DNA from: an uncultured bacterium
GTDB lineage: Bacteria; Patescibacteriota; Gracilibacteria; Absconditabacterales; Absconditicoccaceae
NCBI GenBank assembly: GCA_947168815.1
Contig: CAMVNG010000001.1
Location: 124,001-188,000 of the forward strand
Length of the DNA: 64,000 nt
Reading direction: 5' to 3'
Both the position numbers and the translations under genes were made by a program. The notes under the pieces were generated by a model. The model saw only the letters and a list, made by a program, of their open reading frames with translations. It was not told where the DNA came from and did no database searches. The first letter of the stretch is position 1. Each line of letters begins with the position of its first letter. This document shows positions 37,807 through 50,880 of this stretch, piece after piece.

Positions 37807-38799
37807 TTAGTCAGCTTTCCTTACAAATACTCTATAACCTACATAAAGAGCTAAAGTGATTGCAACCATAACAAAGAAATCTTCAACTGGACCTGTTGCA
37901 GGAACGTTTTTAATTGTTGGTGTTACATCAGCTTCGTGTCTTACGTTTACATCATATCTATATTCTTTACCTTTCGAATCTCTAGGGATAAAAGCGAAAA
38001 GAAGTTCTTGATCTGAATCTTTATATGTGTATTGGAATTTTTCTTGAGACATTGGAACAGTTCCAAGAGTCTTATAATCAGCAGTAGCTGTATCAAAAAT
38101 TCTAATTTCAACATTTTCAGAATAAGGAACAGCTGTCCATGTTAATGTAACAGTACCTCCTTGAATATAATGTGAAATATCAGCCATAGACATATCAGCA
38201 CCATCAGCTGCACCATGTTCATCTTCCTCTTCTAGAAGACCTTTATCTTCTTTTTTTGAAGCATCTACAGTTGCTTCAACTTTCTTTTCTTCGAAATTAG
38301 CACAAGCATTTCCTTCTGCATATTTCTTAGTTTTGAAATTGAAACAGAATTCATTTGAATAAGAACCTGGTTGAACATTATCATCCAAAGGAACAACAAC
38401 ACCATAATATGTTGTACCTGAATTAACCTTAGCTTGTTCAATAACAAGATCATAAGTTCCATTTAAATCCATTGTTTCATAAGCTGGAAGTTCAATAAGT
38501 TCATCTCTGACTGTTGAATCAGCAGCAGTATAATTACTCATTGGCTTTTCAGCTAACAAAATATAATATTCACCTACTACTTCATCCTTAGCATCCTTAA
38601 GAATAGGTGTTGTAACTAAAAACTCTGGGGTGTCTGAGTTTTCTTTTGTTTGGAATCATTCAACAGTGATGTTTTGGTTTTCTGAATAACCAAATTCACG
38701 TTGTCCATCAAATACTAGATTAAGATCGAGTGTTGCTGCAGAAGCAACAGCTGCACTTCCTAATGCAAGCATTGTAAGTAAAGAAAGCTGTTTTTTCAT
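37807..38799 (-). CDS. secreted/surface protein with LPXTG-like C-terminal sorting signal (VPATG-TM-basic tail)
   Basis: MKKQLSLLTMLALGSAAVASAATLDL signal peptide; C-term NVPATGPVEDFFVMVAITLALYVGYRVFVRKAD; one TGA=Gly. Confidence 0.75.
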
Positions 38800-39015
38800 C
38801 GTTCTACACTAAAAATCAAAATAAAATGTTAACCCTATTGTAATCTTAAAGGATTAAAATGCAAATTCTGAAAATAAATTCGCTTGACAAATTTTGAGTT
38901 TCATATATTTATTACTACGATATAAAAAACCATAAAGACAAATTATCTTTTATTTCCTGTTGTTTTTTAATCCAAATCCTATAAAAAACTAGTATTTATT
39001 TTCTTCGATATCTGA

Positions 39016-40155
39016 ATGGATTATTTTGAAAAATCCTTAATACTACACAAAAAATATCATGGGAAATTATGTACAAAGGAGAAAGTATCATTAGAAAATT
39101 CAGAAGACCTTTCAACATACTACTCTCCATGAGTTGCAGCACCATGCTTAGAAATCCAAAAAGATGAAAAAAAAGCATATGACTATACACGAAAATGAAA
39201 TAACATCGCAATAATCAGTGATTGAAGTGCTGTTTTATGACTCTGAAATATATGATGATTGGCAGGACTACCTGTAATGGAAGGGAAAGCTATTCTTTTT
39301 AAAAAATTTTGAAATATTGACGCAATCCCAATTGTTTTATCAACACAAGATCCAGATGAAGTAATACATATCATTGAAGGAATTGCTCCAAGTTTCTGAT
39401 GAATTAATTTAGAAGACATATCAGCACCAAATTGTTTTTACATAGAAAAAAAATTAAAAGAAAAATTAAATATACCAGTATTTCATGATGACCAACACGG
39501 AACCGCTATTGTAGTACTTGCATGAATAATTAATGCATTGAAACTTAAATGAGAGGAACTTAGCAATCAAAAAATAATAATCTCTTGAGCCTGAGCTGCT
39601 GCAATAGCAATATGACATTTGTTGCGGAAAGCTTGAGCTAAAAACATTATTTTCAGTGATTCAAAGTGACTCCTTTCTACTTCTCGCAAAGACTTAAACC
39701 CATACAAGCAAGAAGTTCTAAAATATAACACAAACAATGTATCTTGAACTATACATGACGGATTAAAAGATAGCGATATTTTCATTTGAGTTAGCAAATG
39801 AAATATCCTTAACTCAGACGATATTAAAACGATGAATAAAGATCCAATTATCTTTGCCTTAGCTAATCCAATACCTGAAATTACTCCTGAAGAAGCTAAA
39901 AAATGATGAGCTTATATCATAGCAACATGAAGAAGTGACTACCCTAACCAAGTAAATAATGTACTAGCTTTCCCTTGAATATTCAGAGGTGCTCTAGATT
40001 GAGAAATAAAGCAAATAACTGATGAACATAAATTAGCAGCAGCCTACGCTCTAGCAAATTCAGTAAAAGAACCAGAAATAGAAAAAATACTCCCTACTGC
40101 TTTCGAAAAAGAAGTTGTTGAGAATATAGCAACAGCTGTAAAAAATATCGCCTAA
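39016..40155 (+). CDS. NAD(P)-dependent malic enzyme
   Basis: [60 protein letters not shown]...[22 protein letters not shown]...ALANPIPEI...[23 protein letters not shown]. Confidence 0.95.
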
Positions 40156-40156
40156 C

Positions 40157-40999
40157 TTATTTCATATATAATTCATCAATATGGAAAACTAAATAAGTTA
40201 GCGCAATAAAAGCAAAAACTGCCAAACAAACAACTATTAAAGGAGAATTATACACTAAAGAAAGATTATAAACGATATGAATTGAGAAACCTAAAAGTAA
40301 TGCAACAAAATATCTCAATAATAAACCTCATTTTTTCATTTTCATCAAAACAAGAGCTATTGTTCAAGTTGCAACACAATGAATTAAAGATGCAATTAAT
40401 CACCTTCAAAATAACATGCTAACAGATAATTCTCAACCTTGAAATAATTGAGTAATAAATGCCAGTAAATTTTCAGAAATACTAAAGGAAAGTCCCATCA
40501 AAAGAGATAGCAACAACAAAGTTGAAACCTCTTTTTTTTCTAAGCTTTCCACTTTATTATTGGATACACTAAACTTAAAAGACTCTTCTGTAAAAACAGC
40601 TAAAAGATAATAACATACTATAGCCGATAATCATCAAAATTCTCAACCTAATGCAAGTAACAATAAAGAAAATATCATTATACCACACTGTAAAAGAATA
40701 TTCTTATTCTTTCAATTATGAAAAACCAACATGATTCATAAAAGAATCAACACTCCATAAAATATGAATAAAGAAGCTGATCAAAAAGAAAAATTCTCAC
40801 GAATATAATACAAAGACTTATCAATTCAAAAAAAACTAAAAGCCCATTCATAAAGGAAAAGAGAAAGAACTAATAAAGCTCACCATAAAAACAATTGCCA
40901 TTTCTTAACATTTTGAATATGAGAAAAAACCTGATTAAGAATCCATGTCCAAAACCGAATAAGAATAATTAATGTAATAATTATTCACAAATAAGACAC
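40157..40999 (-). CDS. multi-TM membrane protein (start uncertain, possibly GTG)
   Basis: Code-25 frame ending ...LAVFAFIALTYLVFHIDELYMK*; hydrophobic throughout; no ATG at the 5' end. Confidence 0.55.
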
Positions 41000-41024
41000 A
41001 ATAATAATACAAAAACTAAATTAA

Positions 41025-41567
41025 TTATTTTAATAGACTCACAATTTCGTCTTCCATATCGTCCGGTTTAAATGTTGGATCAAATCTTTTAACAACATTC
41101 CCCTCTCTATCAACCAAAAATTTAGTAAAATTCCAAACAATATCACCATCTTTTTTACAAGTTTTGCTAACAGCCTTAATCGCCGCCATAGCAGCCTTAT
41201 TTTTCAATCATTTAACCTCTTCGGTTGGCTGTTGACCTTTAAGGAATGTAAATAATGGATGCTCATTCTCTCAATTCACTTCAATTTTAGAGAATTGATC
41301 AAACGTAGTTTTATATTTTGCAACACAAAATTGATGAATCTCTTCATCATCTCATGGAGCTTGATGTCAAAATTGATCACATGGGAAGTCTAATATTTCA
41401 AGTCATTTTTCATGATACTTTTTATAGAGATTTTCTAATCATTCATATTGAGGAGTAAATCAGCATCATGTTGCTGTATTAACAATAACAAGAACTTTAT
41501 TTTCCAATAAACTTAAAGGAAACATTGAATTATCTCTTTTTTTTACATCAAAATCATAAATAGACAT
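41025..41567 (-). CDS. glutathione peroxidase-like protein (Cys type)
   Basis: [66 protein letters not shown]...[20 protein letters not shown]. Confidence 0.9.
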
Positions 41568-41708
41568 AACTTTCTACAGAAAATAAAAAGGCAACAATAA
41601 CAAGATAAATATTTTTCAGTACATATCAATAAAAAATAAAAGATTATATCCTTGTAAAATATTTTAAGAATAATATACACTATTAAAGTTTTTACTCTAT
41701 CAATATAG

Positions 41709-42281
41709 ATGAAAAAGTGTAAGGCAATCTTTTTACTCTTTTTGTTTATCATATTTTCAGCATTAATAATAAGCCATACAATAAATGGCATTATTTCTAA
41801 TATCTCAATAACATGAACATGAGACGTATCAAATGAAACAGAAAACTACTCTCTTCTTGAAATCATTGATTGAGATACTGTAAAAATTAAGGATATTAAA
41901 AACGAAAAATCATACTCTGTACGCATGATTTGACTTGATGCTCCAGAAAAAACAACTACAAGATATTGATATATTGAATGTTTTTGAAATGAAGCAACTG
42001 AACACTTAAAAACCTTATTATCATGAACCAATGAAATCTGATTAGAATTAGATAATTCACAAGGTTTAACTGACAAATACTGAAGAATATTAGGATACAT
42101 TTACTACTCATGAGAAAATCTTAATCAAAAAATGATAGAAGATGGTTATGGCTTTGAATATACCTATAACCTTCCATATAAATACCAAAGATCCTTTAAA
42201 AAAGCTGAGGAAAATGCAAGAATTAATCAACGCTGATTATGGAGTAAAGACACATGTGACTGAAAAAGAGAAAATATCTAA
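41709..42281 (+). CDS. secreted/membrane-anchored thermonuclease (SNase-like)
   Basis: N-terminal hydrophobic segment; LLEIIDGDTVKIKDIKNEKSYSVRMIGLDAPEKTTTRYGYIECFGNEATEHLKTLLSG...DKYGRILGYIYYSGENLNQKMIEDGYGFEYTY...WSKDTC. Confidence 0.9.
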
Positions 42282-42934
42282 TTATAAGCCCAGACCAAAA
42301 AAATATTTTCTGAATATCAAGATGGTTTAATTTCAACAAATGAAAAATTATCCTTAAGTTTCTGATTAATTAAGTTCCAACGACTCTTCAATTCCTCATT
42401 AAGTAAATGAATTTCTATAATCATTGAATGAATAATACTCCATTCATTTTTGAATGAATCTAAAACTTCGAATTCCATTCCTTCAATATCCATTTTTAAT
42501 ACATCAATAGAAGTAATCTTTTGCTTTTCAATATACTCAGAAAGAGAAAGAAAATTCACACTCCTACTAGCTCCTCACGAATTCAAAAATGAAATAAATT
42601 TACTTGATTGCATGGTTTTTTCATCATTAAAAAATAACTCTCAATCCCCTGTTTTTCATGCAATTCAAAGATTATTTAAGACAATATCAACATCTCATCA
42701 AATATTCTCCTTTGCTTCTAAATAAAGCTCATCAAAAGGCTCAAAATAATAAATCTTTGCATAACTATTCAATGATCTAGCCCGTTTAGAAAAATACCCC
42801 ACATGTCCTCAAATATCAAAAATACAATTTGCCTGTTTTATCTTCTCCTTAGCAAATCAATATTCTTCTTTTACAAAAATTTCATACTCTAAAGCTTTCT
42901 GATATTTTAAACGCTTAGATTCACTATCCCCCAT
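42278..42934 (-). CDS. FkbM-family methyltransferase
   Basis: ANCIFDIGGHVGYFSKRARSLN...IYYFEPFDELYLEAKENI...ITSIDVLKMDIEGMEFEVLDSFK; 4-nt convergent overlap with 41709-42281. Confidence 0.8.
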
Positions 42935-43089
42935 ATTAAAGCGACAAAAGAACAAATAAACTTAATCAAAAGTTAAAGATTCACTCCCTTTTTGCAAGAA
43001 TGGTTTTAGCATAACAAAACAACTAAAGATTGAAATCTATAATAATTTAATTATGCTCCTAGTTAGGATTTAAATAAAAACCACCCCTC

Positions 43090-46000
43090 ATGAAAAAAAA
43101 GACAGAACCAATTTCTATTCCTCAACAAGATTCTGAAATTATTCTCCAAGGTATAAAAACTAACAATCTAAAAGACATAGATCTTGTTCTTCCAAAAAAC
43201 AAATTAATAACCATCACATGAGTAAGTTGATCATGAAAATCATCACTTGCTTTTGAAACAATTTATAAAGAAGGACAATATAGATACATTGAATCACTTT
43301 CAAGTTTTTTAAGACAATTCTTTAATCTTTGAGATAGACCAGAAATTGATTACTGTTCATGACTTTCTCCTGCTATTGCAATTGAACAAAATAAAAGAAC
43401 ATGAAATTCAAGATCTACTGTAGGAACCGTTACTGAAATTGATGATTACATAAGACTTCTTTTTGCAAAAACATGAGACACTTATTGCCGGAATTGTTGA
43501 AGAAAAATCGAACCAAAAACTGTTGATCAAATTCTTCAAACAATGAAAGACGATTATTGAGAAGAAAAGGTATATTTGCTTAAAGAAAGCTGAAATTTTT
43601 CGAATAAAGCAGAACTATCTAAATTTGTAAAAAATAATAAAGCAAAAGTAGATAAATGAGGTGGCTTCACAAGATATCTACTTATTTCTCAAAATCCAGA
43701 ATATCAAGATCCTATTGAATATTTTTATCTTGAAGATCCAAATATTCCTGAAAAATATTTTCCACTTAATAGCTACTGAATTTTTGATCGTATAACACTA
43801 GAAGAACAAAGATACTGAAGACTTAAGGAAGATATTATTAAAATTTTAGCAGAAACAAAAAAATTCTGAGTATATAGGGCTTGAACCGACATAGAAAACA
43901 CAGCCACTTCAAAAAATGTTGATGCATGATTCTGATGAAATATCGAAATTGAAAAAACAACGACTAAAGGGAAAAAAGCTAAAAAAGAATCAAAATCTGC
44001 AAAAAAAGAAGTTCCAACAATTCAATGGTTCACAGATAAAATGTATTGTCCAAACTGTAATATAACCTATCCTGAATTTACGACACAACATTTCTCTCCT
44101 AACAGACAAGAATGAGCATGTACACACTGTTTATGACTTTGAGAAATTCTCCAAGTAGAATTTGATAAAATCATCGATCCAAATTCTCCTTTATTTGAAG
44201 CTATTCTACCTCGAAGAGAAAGCAACTTATGACAATCCGTCCTAAAAAAACTTTGTGAAAAATACAGTATGGACTGAAATAAAAGATGGGCAGATCAACC
44301 AGAACGATTCTTAAATGTTATCATAGAATGAGATGATGAATTATTAAGAATTAACTCATGATGAAAATGGACTTCACTAAAATATCACTGAATAGAAGAA
44401 ATTATTAAAGATCAATATACAAAATGATTACTTACTGTAGATTTTCAAGCAATGTTAAGCATGAAAACATGTCCTCATTGTTATGGTTCTAGATTAAAAA
44501 AAGAAAGTTTACATTGTTTCCTCTGCTTAGATACTTCAAAAATTGATAAAAAAACACAATCTGAAATACCAGTATCTGAACTTTTTGTAAATTCAGATGA
44601 ATTACCATTTGCAAAACCAGAAGACGAACATCTTCTTAAATTCAACATCTATGATTTACAAAAAATGGAACTTGATCACTTAATTCAATTCCTCGAACTA
44701 TTAAAAAAGACAAGTACAAAACCAGTAAATCTATTAGAAAGAATTCTTACTCCTCTCTTAGATAGAGCAAAAACGATACAAGACCTAGGACTCTGATATC
44801 TCATGTTAAAAAGAGCTGTAGATACCATTTCATGAGGAGAAATTCAAAGATTAAGACTAGCAAAACAGCTTTGAAATAAACTAACAGGAATCATATATGT
44901 TCTCGATGAACCAACTATAGGATTAGATACATGAGAAATACAAAAAACAATTGCTTCAATCCAAAAACTTAAAGCAATGTGAAATACCATTGTTGTCGTT
45001 GAACATAATGAAGAATTCATTAAAGCATCAGACCGAATTGTTGAAATATGACCTTGAGCATGAGATTTTTGATGAGAACTTGTATTTAACGGACCATATG
45101 AAGAATTTTTAAAAGCAAAAACGTTAACTTCAGACTATATAACCGGAAAGAAAAAAGTTGAAGTAGAATTCGAACATAAACCAAGTCATAATCGAGTAAA
45201 AATCAAACATGCTCATAAATATAACTTAAAAAATGTCGACGTAAATCTAAACTTATGAAGTTTTACAGTTATTACATGACCATCAGGAGCTTGAAAAACG
45301 ACCTTGATGTATACAACACTCTTCAGATTTCTAAATGACAGACAAAAATTTGTTCAAAGTTATATAAGATTACAGCTCCTTAAAAAAGGTTTAAAATGGG
45401 AAGATATTCTAGCAGCTCCAGTAATGATGGCTGAAGAATACACTCATTATGAAAATCTTGCATTACAAGAATTTTATCAAGACATTGCTGTTAGTGATAT
45501 CCAATGAGCAGAACAAATAAAAAACACTATCTATGTTGATCAATCAAGTATTTGAAAGACACCAAGATCATGTCCTGCAACATTCGTAAATGTTTTCGAT
45601 AAAATAAGAGCGTTATATGCTTGAACAACTGAGAGTAAATATTTAGGTTTTAATGCTTCTCATTTTAGTTTTAATTCAGATAAGTGAGCCTGTCCAGCAT
45701 GTAATGGATACTGATACAAAAAAATTGAATTACAATTCCTTCCAGATACTTACGTTCCATGTGAACTCTGTCATGGAAGTAGATATAAACCAGAAATATT
45801 ATGAATCACTCGAAGATGAAAAACTATTAGTGAAGTTTTAGACATGTATATCTATGAAGCACTAGATTTTTTCCATGAACTGGATCACATAAAAGAAGAA
45901 CTAGAATTAATGGTTGAAATAGGACTTTGATATCTAAAAATGGGACAACCAGCACACACACTCTCATGATGAGAATCACAAAGATTAAAACTCGTTAAAC

Positions 46001-46212
46001 ACCTTTTAAAAGAATATAGAGGGAATACGGTATATTTCCTAGATGAACCAACAGTGTGATTACACCCAGCTGATATTGAAAGATTATTAAAGGTATTAAA
46101 AAGATTTCTTGATAAAGGAGATACAATTTTGATGATTGAACACGACCAAGATATCTTACAATTTGCTGACCATGTTATAAAATTAGACAATGGTAAGGTT
46201 ATAGAACAATAA
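43090..46212 (+). CDS. uvrA: excinuclease ABC subunit UvrA
   Basis: 1040 aa in code 25; Walker A TGVSGSGKSSLAF written with three TGA codons; ACPACNGYG zinc motif; [17 protein letters not shown]...LDEPTVGLHPADI. Confidence 0.95.
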
Positions 46213-46381
46213 TTAAATAATCAAGAAAAAGCTAAGTATAAAGTATATTTCCATCACATATAAACTATAAAACAGTATGAAGAAGTAAAAATATTAATAT
46301 AAAATCAAAATTTTTACTTGATTTATGCATAATAACAAATATACATTATAAAAATCTTTTATTTTATTCTATATAAAAAAG

Positions 46382-47152
46382 ATGAAAAAACTCTTTACAC
46401 TTAGTCTACTTTGAGTAGCAGGATTATTCTCTTTCGCTGCTCTACCTACTTTTGCTCAAGAAGCAGAAGAAATCGATGCAGACACTGATGTAGCTATTTT
46501 AGATGAAGCTACAGATGATGCTATCGTACCTGAAGAAGAAATCCCAGTTGAAGCTGAACCTTCAATTGAGGATGCAATCACAAGTGATCCTGAAATGGTT
46601 TCTGAATTAAATGGTATTGCAGATGAAATGCTTAACGCATTCGACGATCAAGAACTTACAGACTCATTTAATGCTCAATTCGAAACAGATGAAGAAAGAG
46701 CTCTAGCTACAGCTGGACTTGCTTTCCTATTCGCTGGAGCATGACTAATGTATCTTATTGTTGGTCTTATTTGGCTTATCATCGTAGTAATTGCTTTATG
46801 GTGTATATTTAAAAAAGCTTGAAGATCTGGATGGCTAGCATTAATTCCTATCTATAATCTATTCGTATTATGGAATGTTGCAGGATTGAAAAAATATCTT
46901 TGGACTATCTGGTTATGAGTTTTAATCTCTATATGTGCTGCTGCATTAAAAGAAGGAATGGAAGGAACAGGAGGAGAAATCGCTGAATATATCGATAAAT
47001 TCTATTGGTTAGTTCTTTCAGTATGGATGAACGTATGCTTAGCTAGAAAGTTTGGATGGAAGACATTCGGACAAGTTATGTGTGCTATTTTCTCACAAAT
47101 TTGTTACTTAATCCTTGGATTCTGAAGTGCTGAATATAATAAAGACGCATAA
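46382..47152 (+). CDS. secreted/membrane protein with DUF5684-like TM domain
   Basis: Signal peptide MKKLFTLSLLGVAGLFSFAALPTFAQEAEE; acidic linker; GRSGWLALIPIYNLFVLWNVAGLKKYLWTIW and VCLARKFGWKTFGQVMCAIFSQICYLILGFG. Confidence 0.75.
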
Positions 47153-47211
47153 TTAAAACAGTATTCAAATAAAAAGAAGATTCTCTGAAAACGAGAATCT
47201 TTTTTTATTAT

Positions 47212-47243
47212 AAAAAAGCTGAGAAGATAAAATATCTCCTCAG
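47212..47243 (-). terminator. intrinsic terminator after 47265-47564
   Basis: Minus strand CTGAGGAGATA-TTT-TATCTTCTCAG-CTTTTTT (11-bp stem with one G-U). Confidence 0.8.
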
Positions 47244-47264
47244 TTTCCCAGTGTTGTATCTCTT

Positions 47265-47564
47265 TCAACCAAAAACTTCATGAAGAACAGCATTAACTGA
47301 TCTATTCTTCCTCTCAAAGTTTTTAGTCAGAGGTGCTGCACCATCCTTCTCAACAATGGTTATCGTTACCCAAAGTGGAGTAACCTCAAAATGGACACCA
47401 CGAATTCGTTCAACAGGACAGCCACTACACCACTCCTTCATAAGGATACCTCCTTTGACCTTTGGAAGATTCTCCCCCTGAAAAGAATAATACACACTAC
47501 GGCCATAATCTACATATGTGTAGTTCAAGGCCTCATTCCAATTGTTAAATACTTTTTTAAACAT
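47265..47564 (-). CDS. hypothetical protein, 99 aa, apparently terminated by TGA (TGA-free orphan)
   Basis: MFKKVFNNWNEALNYTYVDYGRSVYYSFQGENLPKVKGG...HEVFG-TGA; next in-frame stop (TAA) lies in the U-tract of the terminator; TTGACA/TATAAA promoter at 47598-47627. Confidence 0.7.
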   Translation of the reverse strand: MFKKVFNNWNEALNYTYVDYGRSVYYSFQGENLPKVKGGILMKEWCSGCPVERIRGVHFEVTPLWVTITIVEKDGAAPLTKNFERKNRSVNAVLHEVFG

Positions 47565-47597
47565 AATTGTATTTGTTTTTCTTTTTTATTTTCAAGC

Positions 47598-47627
47598 ATT
47601 TTATATCCTTATTGAAGCCAATGTCAA
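47598..47627 (-). promoter_or_regulatory. sigma70-type promoter for 47265-47564
   Basis: Minus strand TTGACA (47622-47627), 16-nt spacer, TATAAAAT. Confidence 0.6.
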
Positions 47628-47824
47628 GATAAAAAATTATAGACAAATCAATGGTTTAAAAAACAAATCATATAATCAATTATGAAATTGTAAATAGATA
47701 TAAATACAGACAGAAAAAACACAAGAATAATCATACATTAAACAATGAGACAATTATATAAAATTCACATTCATAATTATAATTAAATCGTACGAAAAAC
47801 GCTTTAAATAAATTCAATATAATT

Positions 47825-49030
47825 ATGAATCTTGATGCATTAGAAGCTCTATACGGATGTAAAAAAGAAGATAAAAATGAATCATTATCTAACAAAGAAA
47901 TTTTTGCTGAAGAGCCACTAAATTACGAAGAAGAAATTACAATAACAGAAACCAAAGAATACGTTCCTGAAGTTTTTCCATACGAAGACACAATTCAAAA
48001 CCTCAACGAAAATTATACAATTGAAAATAATATTTCACAAAGCAATATAACAGTAACCACAGAACCAGAAGCTGGTGTTTGTACAGTTGCAATTACACCT
48101 ACTCCTACTGTACAAAACAATTTAGGACAAATAATTGAGGATATAAAACTTCCTACTCTACCAAAACTTAGTTTTCCAAAGTTTAATTTTCCAAAATTTC
48201 AAACTCCAAAATTTAATTTCAAAAGACTCTCTTTTTGAAAAATAAAGATTATATCAGAATTAAAAATATTAATAATTCTCTTCTTTACTGTTTTTTCAGC
48301 TTTTTTCTTCTTCACAAATGCAAAATTAGTTCTAATAACAGTAAATGACGTTATTGGAACAAATGAAGAAACAGATTCAACAAACATTATTGAGGATTTT
48401 GAAGAACATTCTACAGCTGAAATTACTATGGATAAACAAGAAAAATTAATGGCATTGGAAGAGAACTTTGAAAATCTAAAAAAGAATCAGAGAGAAAAAC
48501 AAGAGATGACATTAAATATGCAAGAATTTCTTGATCAAAAACAGGAAACACATGAACTAAACTTCAATATTTTACCACCTACAAACAGATTAATAATTCC
48601 AGACTTAAACGTTAATATTCCACTTATCGATATTCCTGTTATCTGAGAAGCTGATTTCGAAAATGAAAATTTTGAAGAAGAACTTACCCAAGGTGCTGTA
48701 AAATATCCAACTACAGCTACTCCATGAGAACAAGGTAATTCTCTTATCTTCGGACATTCTTCTACAGAATGGTGGAAACATAACGAATATTGATTTGTTT
48801 TTAGAAATCTACCAAGACTTCAAGCATGACAAAAAATTCAAGTAATCTGGAACGGACAATTATATACCTATGAAATGATTGAAAGAAAAGTAGTTTTACC
48901 AAAAGAAGTAGAAAGTTATTATAATGAATTTCAAAAAGATGGAGAAAGTTACTTAACATTAATGGGTTGCTACCCTATAGGTTCAAATGCAAAAAGAATG
49001 ATGGTTGTAGCAAAAAAAATTAATAACTAA
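47825..49030 (+). CDS. sortase-family transpeptidase with long N-terminal cytoplasmic/acidic region
   Basis: Code-25 401 aa; TM LKILIILFFTVFSAFFFFTNAKLVLI; VKYPTTATPGEQGNSLIFGHSSTEWWKHNEYGFVFRNLPRLQAGQKIQVIWNGQLYTYEM...SYLTLMGCYPIGSNAKRMMVVAKK (His/Cys/Arg). Confidence 0.88.
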
Positions 49031-49108
49031 AACCCCTCATTTTTTGACAAAACATACATAATAACTATACTTAATCATAGATTTTTAATTCTTATACAAA
49101 AATAAAAA

Positions 49109-50677
49109 ATGTGACGATTTGCGAATAAAGTCGATAAACGAAGAAAGAACTATCACCCATTTAAAGAAGATCCAGAATCTTACTACACTGCAAGAGTTTT
49201 TATCAGTGATCTTCAAGATGGAGAAAGAATGATTGCAATCTTAAACCCTAAGCAAGCCATGGCATATGGTATTACTTTAAACAGTAAAGTAACAATTATT
49301 AAACTAAATTGAGAAGAAATTGTAACAGATGTCTCATTTTCTGAAAGAGTAAATATTGGAACAATTGCTATTTCTGACGAAGTTGCCAAAAAATATAAAT
49401 TCAAAAATCTAGAAATGGTCGGAGTTTCTCTCACAGAAAGCAAATCAAAAACAGCTGAAACCATCAGAAAAAAGATTAGAGGTGAACACGTAAGTTATGA
49501 CGAAATATATTCAGTTATTAAAGATATTTCTGAAAATAAACTCGACGAAATTATGATGACATACTATGTTGCTTCAAGTTTTGCTCATCCGACTACAGAT
49601 GAAGAAACATACTTAACAGCAAAAGCAATGGCAGAATGTGGTGTAACATTCAAATACCCTAAAGGAGAAATTATTGCAGACAAACACTGCATTTGATGAG
49701 TTCCAGGAAATGAAACCACAATGGCTCTCATTCCACTTATTGCGAGTCTTTGAATCAAAATTCCTAAAAACTTTTCAAAATCAATTACATCCCCTGCAGC
49801 AACATGAGAATGTGTAAATGTTTTGATGAATATCAACTTTGATAAAAAAGGAATTGAAGAATTAATTGAGAAAGTTAATTGCTGCCTAGTTTGGTGAGGT
49901 GGTCTAGATTTAGCACCAGCTGACGACAAACTTATTAAAGTTCAATATCCTCTTTCTATGCAATCAAAAGCTAAAGTTGTAAGTTCAATTATGGCTAAAA
50001 AATATGCTATGGGTGTTACTCACTCACTAATCGATATTCCTGTAGGTCCAACAGCAAAAGTAACAACCATTCAAGAAGCAAAAGATTGGAAAAAAAGATT
50101 TGAAACTGTCGGAAGAAAACTATGAATGAAAATGTCAGTACAAATAACAGAAGCAAAAGAAGTCATTGGTAACGGTGTTTGAGCAGTATTACAAGTTCGT
50201 GAAGTATTAAGAATCTTGCAACAACATCCTGATAGACCTAGAGACCTTGAAAATAAAATAATTTTCCTAGCAGGTAAACTTATTGATAACATAGGACTAG
50301 TCAAAGGAAAAGGAGCAATGAACCTCGCTAAGAACCAACTACAAACTTGAGCTGCTTGGAAAAAAATGAAAGAAATTATTGAAGCACAATGAGGTAATCC
50401 AAACATTGATTCAGAAAGTCTTGAACTAGGTAAATTAACATATGACATTATAGCTACAAAAGCAGGAAAATTGAAAATCATGGATTTACATGATATAAAT
50501 GCTATTTGTAGAAAACTAGGTTGTCCTATTGTCAATGAAGCTGGTATGTATATCTACAAAAAATTAGGAAGTAATATCAAAAAAGGAGATGTTATAGCAA
50601 CTCTTTATGCAAATGATGAAACAAGTCTGAAAGCTGGTATTGCTAGATATAAGGAAAGAAGTCCTTTTGCATTTTAA
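49109..50677 (+). CDS. deoA: AMP phosphorylase / thymidine phosphorylase family
   Basis: [50 protein letters not shown]...[51 protein letters not shown]. Confidence 0.85.
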
Positions 50678-50700
50678 TAATATTAATAATTAAATAAATA

Positions 50701-50728
50701 AACTAGTGAATAATCACTAGTTTTTTTA
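50701..50728 (+). terminator. intrinsic terminator
   Basis: AACTAGTGAATAATCACTAGTTTTTTT. Confidence 0.75.
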
Positions 50729-50880
50729 ACAAAATAAAGTATCAACACTAATAAAATAAATTATATAAATATAAACTGCTTATATCTTAAAGCACTTTTT
50801 GTGATATTTAAAATTGAATCTCAGGACCATTTTCATATGATATACACAAATGAAAGCTTTTACACATTTTCATAACAAAC

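Noticed and set aside
41025-41567. TGA as selenocysteine in the glutathione peroxidase
   Set aside because: The catalytic position is an ordinary Cys (TGCGFT); TGA codons are at Gly positions.
47655-47670. Extra AAAAAACAAAT at about 47656-47667 upstream of the sortase
   Set aside because: Not followed by a plausible TGA-free ORF (ATG AAA TTG TAA) and ~160 nt from the sortase start; counted as a background occurrence.
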